Source of the DNA: Actinomycetota bacterium
GTDB lineage: Bacteria > Actinomycetota > Acidimicrobiia > Acidimicrobiales > Ilumatobacteraceae
NCBI GenBank assembly: GCA_005805045.1
Contig: SYNW01000061.1
Location: 1-5,786, forward strand
Reading direction: 5' to 3'
Length of the DNA: 5,786 nucleotides
In this document: piece by piece, positions 5,219 through 5,786 of the stretch
Layout of the letters: every line of letters begins with the position of its first letter
Numbering within the stretch: position 1 is the stretch's first letter
Made by a program: the position numbers and the translations under genes
Notes under the pieces: generated by a model
Databases searched by the model: none
The model's input: the letters and a program-made list of their open reading frames with translations, nothing else
Told to the model about the DNA's origin: nothing

Positions 5219-5786
5219 TTACTTGGCTGAATAATCCATGAACCAATCCACAAGACGTGCCGCCGCGGGGGCACTTTGCGCGACCTCTCTGCTCGTTTGG
5301 GCAATGAGTTCGCTGGCTTTTAGACCAACTTTGGCCAGTTCTTCTCGACCAGATTCGCTCGCCCACCTTTGCACAATTTGTTCAGTCGCTTCAGGATGAA
5401 ATTGCGTCGCGAACGAGCGACCGGCACGAATCGCTTGTGGCCCGGCGGGGCTGGTGGCAAGAACCTCGAGCGACTTAGGCACGGTGAAAGTGTCGTAATG
5501 CCACTGCAGCCACTTGCCAGAAATTACTTCGTTGGGTGGCCCTGCAGAAACTTCGTGCCAACCGATCTCGTGGTGCTCTGCGCGTTGCGCTGAGCCACCA
5601 AATGCCGTGGCCATAATCTGTGCGCCATAGCAAATGCCGAACATCGGTATGCCTCGCCGATGTGTTTCCAAAATCAATTCACATTCGGCGCGCACGTTCT
5701 TGGCGAGATCTGGCCAATAGACCGACCACCAACTACCCAACAAAACAACCAGATCTGCACCATCCAGAGATGGCCACAGATCCGGA
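5219..5786 (-). CDS. Class I glutamine amidotransferase, GMP-synthase-like (5' end outside window)
   Basis: The frame stays open to the window edge, so the N-terminus is missing; about 188 residues are visible. It carries the class I (triad) glutaminase core. Near the edge is a hydrophobic strand ADLVVLLGSWWSVYW. Then comes the nucleophile elbow Phe-Gly-Ile-Cys-Tyr-Gly-Ala-Gln, with the Cys codon at 5630-5632. Finally the catalytic Phe-His-Pro-Glu is present, with the His codon at 5396-5398. Such domains hydrolyse glutamine to deliver ammonia to a partner synthase, or act on other gamma-glutamyl substrates. About 50 mostly helical residues follow the HPE motif. No synthetase domain is fused at the C-terminus, so this is not a full GMP synthase and the acceptor is unknown. 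It shares the nuo strand, but a role in complex I is not indicated. Confidence 0.85.
   Translation of the reverse strand, partial: PDLWPSLDGADLVVLLGSWWSVYWPDLAKNVRAECELILETHRRGIPMFGICYGAQIMATAFGGSAQRAEHHEIGWHEVSAGPPNEVISGKWLQWHYDTFTVPKSLEVLATSPAGPQAIRAGRSFATQFHPEATEQIVQRWASESGREELAKVGLKASELIAQTSREVAQSAPAAARLVDWFMDYSAK

Overview
The window is one minus-strand block of bacterial respiratory genes. Read from high to low coordinates it holds the 3' part of a class I glutamine amidotransferase gene, an 81-base gap, and then nuoA-nuoB-nuoC-nuoD-nuoH-nuoI-nuoJ-nuoK and the first 15 codons of a gene that is very probably nuoL. Coding is continuous. Neighbouring nuo genes overlap by 1 to 10 bases or lie 4 to 19 bases apart, so this is a tightly coupled operon. 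No RNA gene, mobile element, CRISPR array or repeat family was seen.

The genes encode most of a proton-pumping complex I (NADH:quinone oxidoreductase family). NuoB, C, D and I form the peripheral arm segment that carries the N2 cluster, two ferredoxin-type clusters and the quinone site. NuoA, H, J, K and L are membrane subunits. The genes for the NADH-oxidising module (nuoE, nuoF, nuoG), which usually lie between nuoD and nuoH, are absent: the nuoD stop and nuoH start share an ATGA. The layout therefore matches the ancestral-type 11-subunit complex, whose electron donor is uncertain (ferredoxin, F420H2, or NADH through a partner encoded elsewhere).

The most notable feature is the quinone pocket. 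In NuoD the position of the quinone-binding Tyr is Trp92, and that of its Asp partner is Gln144. In NuoH the near-universal Glu-Arg pair of TM1 is Leu37-Phe38, the Arg of the ETNR motif is Gln220, and one Glu of the following acidic loop is Ile227. Iron-sulphur ligands and the main proton-channel residues of NuoA, NuoK and NuoJ are intact, so this looks like a working but remodelled enzyme. From memory, several of these changes also occur in the second (EFG-less) Nuo set of actinobacteria such as Streptomyces; this needs an alignment.

Host: the NuoI signature CPDWCIYIEAHKE, the NuoC insert around SAIDWMPSPYG and the NuoA stretch around YESGVDPVGHGW resemble actinobacterial proteins. Base composition is only moderate (about half GC by eye), which would fit a freshwater or marine actinobacterium, perhaps Acidimicrobiia. 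That placement is an inference of low to moderate confidence.
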